Shown: positions 23,930 through 34,286, counted from the stretch's first letter. The stretch is DNA of 64,000 bases from Flagellimonas ochracea (GCF_009903685.1 NZ_JAAABI010000001.1:1-64000); one strand, 5' to 3'. Notes: a model not told the origin generated them from the letters alone. Made by a program: numbers and translations.

Positions 23930-24634
23930 TTAATCCTGCAAAGCAAACACTCTTTTTAACAATTCTGTTGTTCTTGACGAAATTTTTGTCCTAATTTCCT
24001 TTTCCTCTATGGCAATCATTTGGTAAACACCTTCAAGGGCTTTTTTGGTCGTATAGTCCGTAAGGTTTGGATTCACATCGTTGGTTAGGGGTAGACTGTT
24101 GTATTTGTTTATGATATTGCTCCAAATCTGGTCAGCACCTACTTTTTGGAACGAATTTTTAATAACAGGATTGAATTTGTCATACAATTGGGTTTTGGTG
24201 GACTTTTCCAAATACTGCGTTGCGGCGTTGTCCGATCCCAAAAGTATTTGCTTGGCATCGTAGAAGGTGATGCCCTTGACCGCTTGAACAAAGATGGGTG
24301 TAGCTTCACCAACGGCATCTTCGGCAGCTCGGTTGATTATACGCAAACCCTCGTCTGCCAAATTTCCAAGACCAACATCCCTTAAAGTCTTATCAACTTT
24401 TTTTAACTCTTCCGGAAGTAGAATTCGTACTAATTCATTTTTAAAGAAACCGTCTTTTAGGGCCAACTTGTTCACTTGTTTGTCAATGCCCATCTGAAGT
24501 GCCTCTCTCAGTCCTTGGGCAATTTCAGGATTCCCTATGCCTGGTCCTCCCTGAGGCAATTGGTTCACGACCTGTTGTAGCTCAGTGCAGCCAAAAAACT
24601 GAAATGCCAAAAAGCAAAGTAAGATTCGTTTCAT
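23930..24634 (-). CDS. DUF4197 lipoprotein
   Basis: The 234-aa protein has a lipobox (FFGC, Cys16) and matches DUF4197: GLREALQMGIDKQVNKLALKDGFF (residues about 42-64; Gly-Leu-Arg-Glu-Ala-Leu start) followed by ILLPEELKKV, EDAVGEATPIF and a C-terminal helix with TTKKALEGVYQMIAIEEKEIR. The family is helical and periplasmic or outer-membrane anchored; its function is not known. It stands alone between convergent and divergent neighbours. Confidence 0.87.
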   Translation of the reverse strand: MKRILLCFLAFQFFGCTELQQVVNQLPQGGPGIGNPEIAQGLREALQMGIDKQVNKLALKDGFFKNELVRILLPEELKKVDKTLRDVGLGNLADEGLRIINRAAEDAVGEATPIFVQAVKGITFYDAKQILLGSDNAATQYLEKSTKTQLYDKFNPVIKNSFQKVGADQIWSNIINKYNSLPLTNDVNPNLTDYTTKKALEGVYQMIAIEEKEIRTKISSRTTELLKRVFALQD

Positions 24635-24704
24635 GATTCAACGTTTAGAATTTGTGCTCAAATTAAGGCTAAACGATAAAAAAGCAACTCTACCTGAAGA
24701 ATTT

Positions 24705-25553
24705 CTATGAAAAAACAACGGTTTTGTTGTTATACACTATAGTCTTTCGTGCTACATGAAAATGCACCGCACGGGAAAGTACAAGACGTTCCAAATCACG
24801 CCCTTTGGCAATTAAATCCTGAATGGAGTGGGAATGGGATACCCTTGCCACATCCTGTTCGATAATGGGTCCTGCATCCAGTTCTTCAGTAACATAATGG
24901 CTGGTCGCACCAATGATTTTAACGCCACGTTCAAAAGCGGCATGGTACGGTTTGGCCCCCGCAAAGGCTGGTAAAAAGGAATGGTGTATGTTAATAATTT
25001 TTTGTGGAAAGGCATTGATTATTGTGGGAGAAACAATCTGCATGTATCGAGCCAATACGATAAAGTCCACTTGATGTTCTTTTAACAGTTGAAGTTGTTT
25101 TTCTTCTGCTCCTTCCTTGGTTTCTTTTGTTACTGGAATATGATAGTAAGGAATGGCAAACTGATTGGCTATGGGTTCCAAATCTGGGTGATTGCTCAAA
25201 ACAATGGGGATGTCGACTTGTAGCTCTCCAGCACTGTGTCGGGTCAATAAATCATACAGGCAATGCTTGTACTTGGAAACAAATAGAGCCATACGAGGTC
25301 TGTAATCGTCAGAGTAAATATCCCAATCCATCTGGAAGTTGAACGCCAGTTTTTTTTCAAACTCCCTACTGAAATTATCCAATGATTGTTCCAGTTCAAA
25401 TTCACATTCCAATCGCATGAAGAAGACCCCCGCTTGCTTATCCACATGCTGATCCAGATATACCACGTTGCCATCTTGTTCGTAGATGAAAGTGGTTACC
25501 GCTCGTATGATTCCCGATTGGTCGGGACAATGGATGAGTATTGTGAGTTTCAT
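24705..25553 (-). CDS. purU: Formyltetrahydrofolate deformylase
   Basis: It hydrolyses 10-formyl-THF to formate and THF, balancing one-carbon pools and supplying formate. The 282-aa protein (from ATG 25553; ATG 25559 adds two residues) has an N-terminal ACT domain (about 1-85, LTILIHCPDQSGIIRAVT) and a C-terminal formyltransferase-type hydrolase domain with VLARYMQIVSP, NIHHSFLPAFAGAKPYH (catalytic Asn and His) and ELDAGPIIEQD (catalytic Asp). It is divergent from icmF. Confidence 0.94.
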   Translation of the reverse strand: MKLTILIHCPDQSGIIRAVTTFIYEQDGNVVYLDQHVDKQAGVFFMRLECEFELEQSLDNFSREFEKKLAFNFQMDWDIYSDDYRPRMALFVSKYKHCLYDLLTRHSAGELQVDIPIVLSNHPDLEPIANQFAIPYYHIPVTKETKEGAEEKQLQLLKEHQVDFIVLARYMQIVSPTIINAFPQKIINIHHSFLPAFAGAKPYHAAFERGVKIIGATSHYVTEELDAGPIIEQDVARVSHSHSIQDLIAKGRDLERLVLSRAVHFHVARKTIVYNNKTVVFS

Positions 25554-25694
25554 GGTCAAAAGTTGACCGATAAATTTAGAACAATCAAAAAAGGAAATCT
25601 AACCGTCGCTATTTTTTTGTAAAATTCGAAACAAAATCAATTTTCAGTTGCATTTTCTGTAAATTGCAGGGCTAAAAAAGACGTTTTATTGTCA

Positions 25695-28600
25695 ATGGAA
25701 CAAATCAAACCCTATCAGCCCAAACATAAGATCAGAATTGTTACAGCAGCCTCACTTTTTGATGGTCATGATGCTGCAATAAACATTATGCGTCGAATTA
25801 TTCAAGCAACTGGGGTTGAGGTCATCCATTTGGGGCATGATAGAAGTGTTGCTGAGGTTGTAAACTGTGCCATTCAAGAAGATGCCCATGCCATTGCCAT
25901 GACTTCTTATCAGGGCGGTCATAATGAATATTTTCGGTATATGTACGATTTGCTCCAGGAGAAAGATGCTGGGCATATCAAGATATTTGGTGGCGGTGGT
26001 GGAGTAATCCTTCCAGAAGAGATCAAGGAATTGATGGATTATGGCATTGAACGCATTTACGCTCCCGATGATGGTCGTGAGATGGGATTGCAGGGCATGA
26101 TCAATGATTTGGTGCAGCGCTGTGACAATGCAATCCCCGACCTACAGGTTTCCAAAGACTACACTTTCGTCGATTTGTTGGGAGAGAAGCATCCCAACAC
26201 CATTGCCCGATTGATATCCTTGGCAGAAAACAGGCATGATGTCTATGAAACCTATCAAAAAGAAATAGAAAGACTATCGGGAAAAACCCCGGTGCTTGGC
26301 ATTACAGGAACGGGTGGCGCTGGAAAATCGAGTTTGGTGGATGAACTGGTACGTCGGTTTATATTGGATTTTCCTGAAAAACATATTGGCATTATCTCGG
26401 TGGACCCTTCCAAGCGTAAAACCGGAGGAGCACTGTTGGGCGACCGTATTCGTATGAATGCCATCAAAGATAATAGGGTTTATATGCGGTCTTTGGCCAC
26501 ACGCCAATCCAACTTGGCACTTTCCAAACATGTTTCGGAAGCTGTGCAGGTGCTAAAAGCAGCTCATTTTGACCTTATTATTTTGGAAACTTCGGGAATA
26601 GGGCAATCTGATACCGAAATTTTGGAACATAGCGATAACTCACTCTATGTGATGACCCCTGAATTTGGAGCTGCCACCCAGTTGGAGAAAATTGATATGC
26701 TCGACTTCGCCGATATCGTAGCCATTAACAAGTTTGATAAAAGAGGTTCCTTGGATGCACTTCGCGATGTGAAAAAACAATATCAGAGGAACCATGGTCT
26801 TTGGAATGCGAAGAGTGAAGACTTGCCTATCTATGGTACCATTGCCTCCCAGTTCAATGATCCTGGCATGAATAAGCTTTATGTGGCTGTGATGGACATC
26901 TTGGCAGCGAAAGCAGGACCAGCCTTGCGCTCAAAATTTGAGGTGCGCAATGAAATGAGCGAGAAAATATTTGTTATTCCCCCGGCAAGAACACGCTATC
27001 TTTCTGAAATTGCAGAGACCAATAGGGCTTATGACGATAAAGTGGAACAACAGGCAAAAATTGCCCAAAGACTTTATGGAATTTTCTTGACCATTACTTC
27101 CTTTTTCGATGAAAATGCTGAAAACGCTGAAAACCGCTTTTTGGATAAATCAGGATTGAACGAATCGGCCATTTTTTCTCTGGTCAAAGAAGAACAGGAT
27201 AAGACACTTTGCTCGCTGTTGATTAAAGAATTTGACAAGGTAAAGATGGATTTGGATCCACACAATTGGGAATCTATTTTGCAATGGAGAGAAAAGATAA
27301 ATCGATATAAATCTGAAATTTACACCTTTAAGGTTAGAGGGAAAGAAGTAAAAATCAAGACCCACACGGAATCTTTATCACATAGTCAAATCCCTAAAGT
27401 GGCCTTGCCTAAATATAAGGCGTGGGGAGATATACTTTATTGGATTTTGCAGGAGAATGTGCCGGGAGCGTTTCCTTTTACTTCAGGATTGTATCCGTTT
27501 AAAAGGGAAGGGGAGGATCCCACAAGAATGTTTGCAGGGGAAGGTGGTCCTGAAAGAACCAACAGACGGTTTCATTATGTAAGTTTGGATATGCCGGCCA
27601 AGCGGCTATCCACGGCCTTTGATTCTGTTACCCTGTATGGTCATGATCCCGACCACAGACCTGACATTTATGGTAAAATCGGAAATGCTGGGGTATCCAT
27701 TTGCTGTTTGGATGATGCCAAAAAATTGTATTCTGGATTTGATCTTAGCGACTCCATGACTTCGGTGAGTATGACCATCAACGGGCCAGCACCCATGCTA
27801 CTGGCCTTTTTCATGAATGCTGCCATCGACCAAAATTGTGAAAAGTACATCAAACAGAAGGGACTTGAGAAAGAAGTAGAGCAAAAAATAAAGAAGATAT
27901 TCAAAAAAGCAGGCAATGAAATGCCTGCCTATATGGGGTATTTGCCAGAGGGCAACAATGGCCTGGGTCTGATGCTTTTAGGTGTAACCGGAGATCAGGT
28001 GTTGCCAGCTGAAGTTTATGAAAGAATCAAGAAGGAGACCCTCAGTCAGGTTCGTGGTACAGTACAGGCAGATATCCTTAAAGAAGACCAGGCACAGAAC
28101 ACATGCATTTTCTCTACGGAGTTTGCCCTTCGGTTGATGGGGGATGTTCAAGAATATTTTATTGAACACCAGGTGCGCAATTTCTATTCTGTTTCCATTT
28201 CGGGATACCACATTGCAGAGGCAGGGGCTAATCCGATAACGCAATTGGCTTTTACCCTTTCCAACGGCTTTACCTATGTGGAATATTACTTAAGCCGTGG
28301 GATGGATATCAATAAGTTTGGGCCCAATTTATCCTTTTTCTTTTCCAATGGCGTTGACCCAGAATATGCCGTAATTGGTCGAGTGGCCCGTAGAATATGG
28401 GCCAAGGCCTTGAAGGAAAAATATGGAGCGAATCCAAGGGCACAAATGTTGAAATACCATATTCAAACTTCGGGAAGGAGTCTTCACGCCCAAGAAATAG
28501 ACTTCAACGACATTCGCACAACCTTACAGGCTTTATACGCCATTTACGATAATTGCAACTCACTGCACACCAATGCCTACGATGAAGCCATTACGACCCC

Positions 28601-29153
28601 TACGGAAGAATCGGTCAGAAGGGCGATGGCCATTCAGCTGATCATCAATAAAGAATTGGGATTGGCTAAAAACGAGAATCCCATGCAGGGTTCCTTCATC
28701 ATTGAGGAACTTACCGATTTGGTAGAGGAAGCGGTGCTGATGGAATTTGACCGAATTACAGAACGCGGTGGGGTGTTGGGCGCTATGGAGACGATGTACC
28801 AACGTTCCAAAATACAGGAAGAAAGCTTGCACTATGAAACCTTAAAGCACTCTGGAGCGTATCCCATTATTGGAGTAAATACTTTCTTAAGCTCCAAGGG
28901 CTCACCCACTATACTTCCAGCCGAGGTGATTCGGGCTACCGAAGAGGAAAAGAAAAACCAAATCCAGACCTTGAAGAATTTGCATCAACGCAACGAAAAA
29001 GAAGCGATTGCCCAGTTGGAAGCTTTGCAGAATACCGCCATTCAGAATGAAAATCTTTTTGAGAAGCTGATGGAGGTATCGAAATATTGTTCTCTTGGGC
29101 AGATTACCAATGCCTTATTTGAAGTGGGTGGACAGTATAGAAGAAATATGTAA
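25695..29153 (+). CDS. icmF: Fused acyl-CoA mutase IcmF (B12 domain, GTPase chaperone, mutase)
   Basis: The 1152-aa protein (ATG 25695; TTG 25689 adds two residues) fuses three parts. Residues about 10-150 are a cobalamin-binding domain with [16 protein letters not shown], the DxHxxG-type His loop. About 190-420 is a MeaB-like G-protein with Walker [10 protein letters not shown]. From about 560 on is the TIM-barrel mutase with [20 protein letters not shown]. IcmF interconverts isobutyryl-CoA and butyryl-CoA using adenosylcobalamin, with the GTPase protecting the cofactor. The single-chain layout excludes ordinary two-subunit methylmalonyl-CoA mutase, but the exact acyl-CoA cannot be fixed by eye. 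Confidence 0.92.
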   Translation: MEQIKPYQPKHKIRIVTAASLFDGHDAAINIMRRIIQATGVEVIHLGHDRSVAEVVNCAIQEDAHAIAMTSYQGGHNEYFRYMYDLLQEKDAGHIKIFGGGGGVILPEEIKELMDYGIERIYAPDDGREMGLQGMINDLVQRCDNAIPDLQVSKDYTFVDLLGEKHPNTIARLISLAENRHDVYETYQKEIERLSGKTPVLGITGTGGAGKSSLVDELVRRFILDFPEKHIGIISVDPSKRKTGGALLGDRIRMNAIKDNRVYMRSLATRQSNLALSKHVSEAVQVLKAAHFDLIILETSGIGQSDTEILEHSDNSLYVMTPEFGAATQLEKIDMLDFADIVAINKFDKRGSLDALRDVKKQYQRNHGLWNAKSEDLPIYGTIASQFNDPGMNKLYVAVMDILAAKAGPALRSKFEVRNEMSEKIFVIPPARTRYLSEIAETNRAYDDKVEQQAKIAQRLYGIFLTITSFFDENAENAENRFLDKSGLNESAIFSLVKEEQDKTLCSLLIKEFDKVKMDLDPHNWESILQWREKINRYKSEIYTFKVRGKEVKIKTHTESLSHSQIPKVALPKYKAWGDILYWILQENVPGAFPFTSGLYPFKREGEDPTRMFAGEGGPERTNRRFHYVSLDMPAKRLSTAFDSVTLYGHDPDHRPDIYGKIGNAGVSICCLDDAKKLYSGFDLSDSMTSVSMTINGPAPMLLAFFMNAAIDQNCEKYIKQKGLEKEVEQKIKKIFKKAGNEMPAYMGYLPEGNNGLGLMLLGVTGDQVLPAEVYERIKKETLSQVRGTVQADILKEDQAQNTCIFSTEFALRLMGDVQEYFIEHQVRNFYSVSISGYHIAEAGANPITQLAFTLSNGFTYVEYYLSRGMDINKFGPNLSFFFSNGVDPEYAVIGRVARRIWAKALKEKYGANPRAQMLKYHIQTSGRSLHAQEIDFNDIRTTLQALYAIYDNCNSLHTNAYDEAITTPTEESVRRAMAIQLIINKELGLAKNENPMQGSFIIEELTDLVEEAVLMEFDRITERGGVLGAMETMYQRSKIQEESLHYETLKHSGAYPIIGVNTFLSSKGSPTILPAEVIRATEEEKKNQIQTLKNLHQRNEKEAIAQLEALQNTAIQNENLFEKLMEVSKYCSLGQITNALFEVGGQYRRNM

Positions 29154-29168
29154 ATAAGCAGAAGTGGT

Positions 29169-29570
29169 CTAATCGTTTCTATTAAGAATTGATTTTCTCC
29201 ATTTTTTAAAAGAAGATCTAAATACCTTGATTTCTTTTCGAAGCAAATTGAGGTATTCCTTCTCTTTTACACCGTCCCTTTCGAGTCCATTGCAGTAGGC
29301 TAGAATATTACGGGTCATAATGTTAATGAAAGTCAAACTTTTCATCCGTACCGAATAAGAATTACTCAATGTCACCTGCTCAATTTCTTTGGTGATGAGC
29401 ATGGCATCCGTCAACATGGATTTTGTGATATCATTTCGAAAGCTTTCCACCTTTCGAAATGACAGTACTTCTTTGTTGTTGGAAAAATAGATGGCAATGG
29501 CTTCGCTCAAATCACGAAGTGCCAAGGATTTGCGATATATACCAAGAGAATTTAATGAACTTCCCTCCAT
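29169..29570 (-). CDS. Helical protein of unknown function (four-helix-bundle-like)
   Basis: The 133-aa protein is predicted almost fully helical and basic at the C-terminus. The order of an N-terminal YRKSLALRDLSEAIAIYF helix and three further amphipathic helices recalls the four-helix-bundle (23S rRNA intervening-sequence) proteins, but the match is loose. No signal peptide or catalytic motif. It is convergent with icmF, 15 bp from its stop, and divergent from the Lrp gene. Confidence 0.6.
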   Translation of the reverse strand: MEGSSLNSLGIYRKSLALRDLSEAIAIYFSNNKEVLSFRKVESFRNDITKSMLTDAMLITKEIEQVTLSNSYSVRMKSLTFINIMTRNILAYCNGLERDGVKEKEYLNLLRKEIKVFRSSFKKWRKSILNRND

Positions 29571-29664
29571 TTTCTTTAAGCAATTTTCTATTATAAAATT
29601 ACGTACGACAGCACTATTCTTGATTTACTTTTTAAAGTGATATGCTGATTTTGCTTTTTAATCG

Positions 29665-29672
29665 TAAATTTG
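29665..29672 (+). promoter_or_regulatory. -7 box of the Lrp-type gene
   Basis: TAAATTTG matches TAnnTTTG and contains the upstream TTG (29670), which rules that TTG out as a start and points to ATG 29694. Confidence 0.65.
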
Positions 29673-29693
29673 TTTAACCATTTCACTTTAAAA

Positions 29694-30146
29694 ATGAAAA
29701 TAGATGCACTCAATTGGCAAATCCTTGCACATTTACAACAAAATGCCAGGGAGTCCTTCGCTCATATTGGACGCAAAATTGGCTTGACTTCTCCGGCTGT
29801 GGCAGAACGGGTAAAGAAGATGGAGGATTTTGGGATTATCAAAGGATACAACACCCAAGTTTCTTATACCTTGGTCGGTCATCAATTAAAGGCCATTATC
29901 ATGTTGAGGGCTTTTATGGGAAAATTGAAGCCTTTTTTGGAAAAAGTAAAATCATTTCAAGAAGTGGTAAACTGTTACCGAATTACTGGAAACGAAAATA
30001 TTATCATGGAAGTAGTTTTGCGGGATCAATCACATTTGGAGAAATTTATAGATGAGTTGATTGTTTATGGGGAATGCAGGACCCATATTGTGCTGTCCAA
30101 CGTAGTGGAAAATGCACCGATTAAAAAAACGAGGGACATAAAATAA
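29694..30146 (+). CDS. Lrp/AsnC family transcriptional regulator
   Basis: The 150-aa protein has the two-domain Lrp build: an N-terminal winged HTH (about 1-55: ALNWQILAHLQQNARESFAHIGRKIGL, here split by description, then SPAVAERVKKMEDFGII) and a C-terminal RAM/ACT-like ligand-binding domain (about 65-140) with VVNCYRITGNENIIMEV. Such regulators sense amino acids and form octamers. ATG 29694 is chosen because the earlier TTG lies in the -7 box. It faces the helical protein gene and may regulate it or itself; no target is evident. Confidence 0.9.
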   Translation: MKIDALNWQILAHLQQNARESFAHIGRKIGLTSPAVAERVKKMEDFGIIKGYNTQVSYTLVGHQLKAIIMLRAFMGKLKPFLEKVKSFQEVVNCYRITGNENIIMEVVLRDQSHLEKFIDELIVYGECRTHIVLSNVVENAPIKKTRDIK

Positions 30147-30213
30147 TTTGGAGTAAATTTAAGAAGACGGTGAAGGTAATTTGCTTTGGCCGGATTTTTG
30201 AAGGACAAATGCT

Positions 30214-31629
30214 ATGAAAAAAATACACCTACTGTTCATTCTTCAGTTTCTTATAGTACAAGGAATATTTTCCCAACAGATTGCATTAAAGAAAGGGGTC
30301 ATTTTAGAAGGATTGTCGATACACGATTCTATTCCAGAAACTTTTTCGCTGTATTTGCCGACTACATTCAATGCTGACCGCAAATGGCCTTTATTAATGG
30401 TCTTCGATTTGAATGGAGAAGAAAAACGAACACTTTCCATGTTTTTGCAAGCTGCGGAACAGGAAGGTTACCTATTGGCTGCACCACATATTTCAGATAC
30501 TGTTTCCCTGTCGGCCAATATGGTATCCACCGGTAAAACTATTGAACACATTGCAAACTTACTTCCGGTGCAGCAAAATAGAATTTATACCGCAGGAGCG
30601 AATTCTGGAGCACGATTTTCAAATCTTGTTCCAATTTTCATCAAAAACGTTAGTGGAGCCATTTCTATAGCGGCCACTATTGCCAATACCGATTTATTGA
30701 ACGTGAAACAACCTTTTCACTTTGTGGGGATTGTAGGAAAAAATAATTTTGAATACACATCGATGTTAGCTGTGGAGAAGATTTTAGATCGTTTTAAATT
30801 TCCAAACCAAATATTGTTGCACGAAAAAGAAGGAGCTTGGCCTGATCTTGAGTATCTTAAAAAAAGTTTGCAGTTATTGACTTTGGGTGCCATGGCAAAG
30901 GGAGTTGTCCCAAAAGATTCCACATATGTTGAAAGCGCATTCAATGAAGACGTTAAAAAAGTGAACGGTTTAATACAGCGACGAAAATTGTTGTTGGCCG
31001 AACAGTATTTGGGAGAAATGACATCCATCTATGGGGCTCATAGGAATTTAGATTCACTGCGTGCCGTGCTCAAAGATTTGCGCAGGGATAAACTGTACAG
31101 GGCCATGCGCCGTGGCGAGAACAATGCATTTCTTAAAGAATCACTACTTAAAGAGGACTATCAATATTATATGGAAGAGGATATCCTTAGCCATAATTTC
31201 AACAATTTGGGATGGTGGAACTTCCAAATGCAGGAGCTGGAGAAGTTTATCTCAGGCACAGACATCTACGAAAAACAAATGGGTAATCGGTTGCAGAATT
31301 TTGTGAACGCCCTGGCCGTGGATAACATAAATATTGAACTCTCCGAACCCATTATTGATGAGGATGCCCTTGCCTTTTTGTATATGCTAAAAACTGTACT
31401 TGAACCCGAAAATTTTGATTATTATCTCAACATTATTTCTTTGAGCTCCAAAAATGAGGATTTTGGGACAGCGTTGTTTTATCTGGAAGAGGCATTGAAA
31501 AAAGGATTTAAAGACACGGATAAGCTTTATAATTTGGAAGATACAGCCTTGTTCCGCATTACGCCAGAATTCAACAAAGTAGTGTCAAAATATTTAAAGG
31601 ACGCCCGCTATGATATCATTGAAGAATAA
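30214..31629 (+). CDS. Secreted alpha/beta-hydrolase-like protein, nucleophile apparently lost
   Basis: The 471-aa protein has a signal peptide (cleavage near GIFSQ) and an N-terminal half like the PHB-depolymerase/esterase alpha/beta hydrolases: WPLLMVFDLNGEEK, then IYTAGANSGARF (about 127-138) where the nucleophile elbow G-x-S-x-G is expected. Here the elbow reads G-A-N-S-G, so the usual Ser position is Asn. The C-terminal half (about 230-470) is helical and TPR-like. It may be a non-catalytic binding protein. Its 3' end overlaps the convergent DJ-1/PfpI gene by 14 bp. Confidence 0.7.
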   Translation: MKKIHLLFILQFLIVQGIFSQQIALKKGVILEGLSIHDSIPETFSLYLPTTFNADRKWPLLMVFDLNGEEKRTLSMFLQAAEQEGYLLAAPHISDTVSLSANMVSTGKTIEHIANLLPVQQNRIYTAGANSGARFSNLVPIFIKNVSGAISIAATIANTDLLNVKQPFHFVGIVGKNNFEYTSMLAVEKILDRFKFPNQILLHEKEGAWPDLEYLKKSLQLLTLGAMAKGVVPKDSTYVESAFNEDVKKVNGLIQRRKLLLAEQYLGEMTSIYGAHRNLDSLRAVLKDLRRDKLYRAMRRGENNAFLKESLLKEDYQYYMEEDILSHNFNNLGWWNFQMQELEKFISGTDIYEKQMGNRLQNFVNALAVDNINIELSEPIIDEDALAFLYMLKTVLEPENFDYYLNIISLSSKNEDFGTALFYLEEALKKGFKDTDKLYNLEDTALFRITPEFNKVVSKYLKDARYDIIEE

Positions 31630-32356
31630 GACTGGGTACTTTTTCTAAATCCCAATCAATCACCAAACCTTTCGCCAATGATTTTGCTATTTCCTTTCCA
31701 TAGAGGTGTTCGCAGAGATAAAGTGCGGCTTCAAAGCTTTTGGCTCCGCCCGCAGAAGTAACAAATTTTCCATCATGTACGAAAAGCACGCTGTCCTTAA
31801 CCTTGAGGTTAGGGAACATAATCTTGTACTTTTCAATATCAGAAGGAAATGTGGTCGAGAACACACTGTCCAAAACCCCAGCCTTTGCCAACACAAAAGC
31901 TCCATCACAGTGTGAAGTGACGAACAATGCATGTTGACTTGTCTTCTTGACAAACTTGATCATGGTAGAATCCTGAAGGTCAGTATCCAAATGATGCTCA
32001 GCACTGGGTACCACTAAAATATCAATCCTCGGAATGGAATCTTGGGTGTAATCAAAATCAGGAAGTATACGAACTCCCTCAAACGAAGTGATTGGCTTAA
32101 GCGTGTTGGCGATCGCAAACGTGTTCATCGCCTTTATCCCTTTACGGTATTGGGTATGCTGAAAAATATCATACGGTGCTGTGAATTCGGTATTGTAGAC
32201 CCCATCCATAATCAAAAAACCCACGTTGTACCAATCGGGATTTATATGGGGTAGAGTACGTTCCGATTGTTTTGTAGCACTTTGCTGCTTTTTTTTCTGA
32301 TCACAAGCTCCAAAAAAGACAAGAAGCAGACAAATGGAGAGGTGTTTTTTCATCAT
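31616..32356 (-). CDS. DJ-1/PfpI family lipoprotein
   Basis: From ATG 32356 the protein has 246 aa, with a lipobox (FFGAC) near residue 17, so it is exported, unusual for this mainly cytosolic superfamily. The class I amidotransferase-like domain includes MDGVYNTEFTAPYDIF, DILVVPSAEHHLDT and the nucleophile elbow VTSHCDGAFVLAKAG with Cys flanked by His and Asp-Gly. The related AraC-type GATase-1 proteins have a similar elbow. The upstream start at 32389 lies before the likely leader. Activity unknown; an amidase, glyoxalase-like or binding role is possible. Confidence 0.8.
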   Translation of the reverse strand: MMKKHLSICLLLVFFGACDQKKKQQSATKQSERTLPHINPDWYNVGFLIMDGVYNTEFTAPYDIFQHTQYRKGIKAMNTFAIANTLKPITSFEGVRILPDFDYTQDSIPRIDILVVPSAEHHLDTDLQDSTMIKFVKKTSQHALFVTSHCDGAFVLAKAGVLDSVFSTTFPSDIEKYKIMFPNLKVKDSVLFVHDGKFVTSAGGAKSFEAALYLCEHLYGKEIAKSLAKGLVIDWDLEKVPSLILQ

Positions 32357-32388
32357 GCAACTAAGGTAGCATAAACTGTGCTTTCCCA

Positions 32389-32396
32389 TACCTTTG
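32389..32396 (+). promoter_or_regulatory. -7 box of the DUF1684 gene
   Basis: TACCTTTG matches TAnnTTTG, 18 bp before the chosen ATG at 32415. Confidence 0.6.
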
Positions 32397-32414
32397 CATC
32401 AAAATTTCGTTTCA

Positions 32415-33062
32415 ATGAAACATCGCCTCTATTTTTTTATGCTTTTGGTTTTGGCTTGTGGGCGTGGAAAAAAATACCACGACCAAACGGAACGGAAAGA
32501 ATACAAATCTGAAAAACTTAAAGCCATTGTGGATTTTCAAGAGGAGCTTAACGAGAGTATTCGTGACCCCGAAACCTCTCCCTTGCCCGATAAGTACCGC
32601 AAAGATTTTGAAACATTGGATTTTTTTGAGCCGGACACTTCATATATGGTAAAAGCAAAATTGGTTCGCACCCCAGATGCTGGGCCTTTTCAAATGCCTA
32701 CCACCACGGACCGAAAATCCTTGGAGGTGGTTTATGGCATTGCCCATTTCAATTTGAATGGTACAATGCATCAATTGGAAGTGTACCAGAGTTTGGATTT
32801 GATGGACCAAGAAGAATATGAAGACTACTTGTTCTTACCCTTTTTGGATGAAACCAATGGTGATGAAACCTATGGGGGAGGACGTTATATTGATTTGTCC
32901 ATCCCCAAAGGGGATACATTGGTCATTGATTTCAACAGGGCCTACAATCCTTATTGTGTGTATAACAAAAAGTACTCCTGCCCTCTAGTGCCAAGGCAAA
33001 ACTATTTGAGAACTAGTGTGAGAGCAGGAGTGAAAGACTATAAGGTTGAAAAAAAGCCTTAA
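32415..33062 (+). CDS. DUF1684 lipoprotein
   Basis: The 215-aa product starts with a short hydrophobic segment and a lipobox-like LVLAC, and matches DUF1684: FFEPDTSYMVKAKLVRTP, a central strand-rich domain and the C-terminal FNRAYNPYCVYNKKYSCPLVP. The conserved NPYCxYxxxxxCPxxP part with its two Cys is diagnostic. The function of the family is not established. ATG 32415 is preferred over 32394 because the transcript probably starts near 32403. Confidence 0.88.
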   Translation: MKHRLYFFMLLVLACGRGKKYHDQTERKEYKSEKLKAIVDFQEELNESIRDPETSPLPDKYRKDFETLDFFEPDTSYMVKAKLVRTPDAGPFQMPTTTDRKSLEVVYGIAHFNLNGTMHQLEVYQSLDLMDQEEYEDYLFLPFLDETNGDETYGGGRYIDLSIPKGDTLVIDFNRAYNPYCVYNKKYSCPLVPRQNYLRTSVRAGVKDYKVEKKP

Positions 33063-33085
33063 TCCCGGAGGAATAAGGCTTTTTT
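33051..33085 (+). terminator. Terminator of the DUF1684 gene
   Basis: AAAAAGCCTTA and TAAGGCTTTTT pair around a 12-nt loop and end in T6. The stem overlaps the stop codon. It can also close the convergent porin gene. Confidence 0.8.
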
Positions 33086-33109
33086 GTCAAAATTCTCAGG
33101 TTGTGTGGA

Positions 33110-34168
33110 TTAAAAAGAGTAGATAGCGGCAAAGAGAACAGACGCCAAGCTTCCTGTAGCCTCCCTGTCATTATCTATAAAGACATCTTCCGAAGAACTG
33201 TCCAATCGAATTTCGGGTTTTAGGATTAAATCTCCGATAGTGGCACTTCCGGTTAAGGTAAGTGCCAATACACTTCCGTCACCATCAACATCGGAACCTA
33301 TTCCGGCTATATCGCCAAAGAAGTCACCCGTCATAAAGTATTCCCCGCGCAAACCAATGGTAAAGGTGTCGGAGGTTTTATATTGTGGATAAAGTGCTAC
33401 ACCAGTAAAGCTACCTCCATCATCCTCTTGGCTGAAGTGTGCAGCATTGATTCCCAAAAAGAATTCCTCGGACAGATCAAACCCACCCGTATAGTCAATT
33501 TCAAATCCACCTTGGCTATAAAGTAGGTTCAAGAACTGACCAGAATATCCCAATTGGGCTCCTACTGCATAATCGCCAGTGCCGTTCAACTCAGTAAGGT
33601 CGGTTGGATTCATCACGGCAAGCATGGCAGACCATTCGTTGCCCAAATCAAAATCAGCTTTCAAACCGGTATGACTGAATGGTCCATAAGAAAATAAGTA
33701 TGAGGTACTGTAGTTGAAGTTTGCCACAGGTGAGATGACTTCATACCCTAAAAAGGTATTGAAGTTACCAAAAGTAAGGGTAACAGCGTCGCTCACATTC
33801 CAGTACACGTACAATTGGTTTACAATATCCCCTGTTGCAGAGTACATGGGGGAGGCAAAAATGGCATCTGTTCCCCTAGGCCCAAAGACCAAATCGCCTA
33901 CAAATCCTACTTTTTCACCTTCGTAGGAAGCAATTACGTTGGCCATGCCCAAAGCGAACCCATCAAGATTGGCAAAAGATGATTCGGGAGCAATCGCGTC
34001 TTCTCCGTTGGGCGCAGTGATGTTGGACCTATAGTAAGCATCCACCGACCCGGTAAATTCGAATTTTGGTTTCTCTTCTTCCTCTTGCGAAAAACCTTGA
34101 ACCGATACTATGGCAAGGGCTGCAAATAGTATTTTTTTTGCGAACTTTGTATTTATAATCGTTTTCAT
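33110..34168 (-). CDS. Outer-membrane porin-like beta-barrel protein of the ammonium operon
   Basis: The 352-aa protein has a signal peptide (cleavage near GFSQ, residue 28), an acidic linker EEEEKP and then repeated amphipathic strands with aromatic girdle residues and a C-terminal Phe (FAAIYSF), typical of a barrel. It includes NQLYVYWNVSDAVTLTFGNF, a pattern common in Bacteroidota putative porins. It is the third gene after P-II and amt on the same strand, so it may help ammonium or another nitrogen compound cross the outer membrane. A hairpin lies between amt and this gene. Confidence 0.82.
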   Translation of the reverse strand: MKTIINTKFAKKILFAALAIVSVQGFSQEEEEKPKFEFTGSVDAYYRSNITAPNGEDAIAPESSFANLDGFALGMANVIASYEGEKVGFVGDLVFGPRGTDAIFASPMYSATGDIVNQLYVYWNVSDAVTLTFGNFNTFLGYEVISPVANFNYSTSYLFSYGPFSHTGLKADFDLGNEWSAMLAVMNPTDLTELNGTGDYAVGAQLGYSGQFLNLLYSQGGFEIDYTGGFDLSEEFFLGINAAHFSQEDDGGSFTGVALYPQYKTSDTFTIGLRGEYFMTGDFFGDIAGIGSDVDGDGSVLALTLTGSATIGDLILKPEIRLDSSSEDVFIDNDREATGSLASVLFAAIYSF

Positions 34169-34246
34169 AATCTTAAATAGTTTAAGTGCCCTCCTTGGAG
34201 GAGCGTTTAATTCAATTTTTGAGTTTCAAGTTGAAAAGGTTATACC

Positions 34247-34272
34247 ACGGAGCGTTTGGCAGAACGCTCCGT
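34247..34272 (-). other. Hairpin between amt and the porin gene
   Basis: ACGGAGCGTT and AACGCTCCGT form a perfect 10-bp stem with a 6-nt loop, 14 bp after the amt stop. On the minus strand it is not followed by a T-run, so it could be an RNA-processing or stabilising structure that sets the ratio of porin to transporter mRNA rather than a full stop. Confidence 0.6.
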
Positions 34273-34286
34273 TTCCTTTTTATAAT

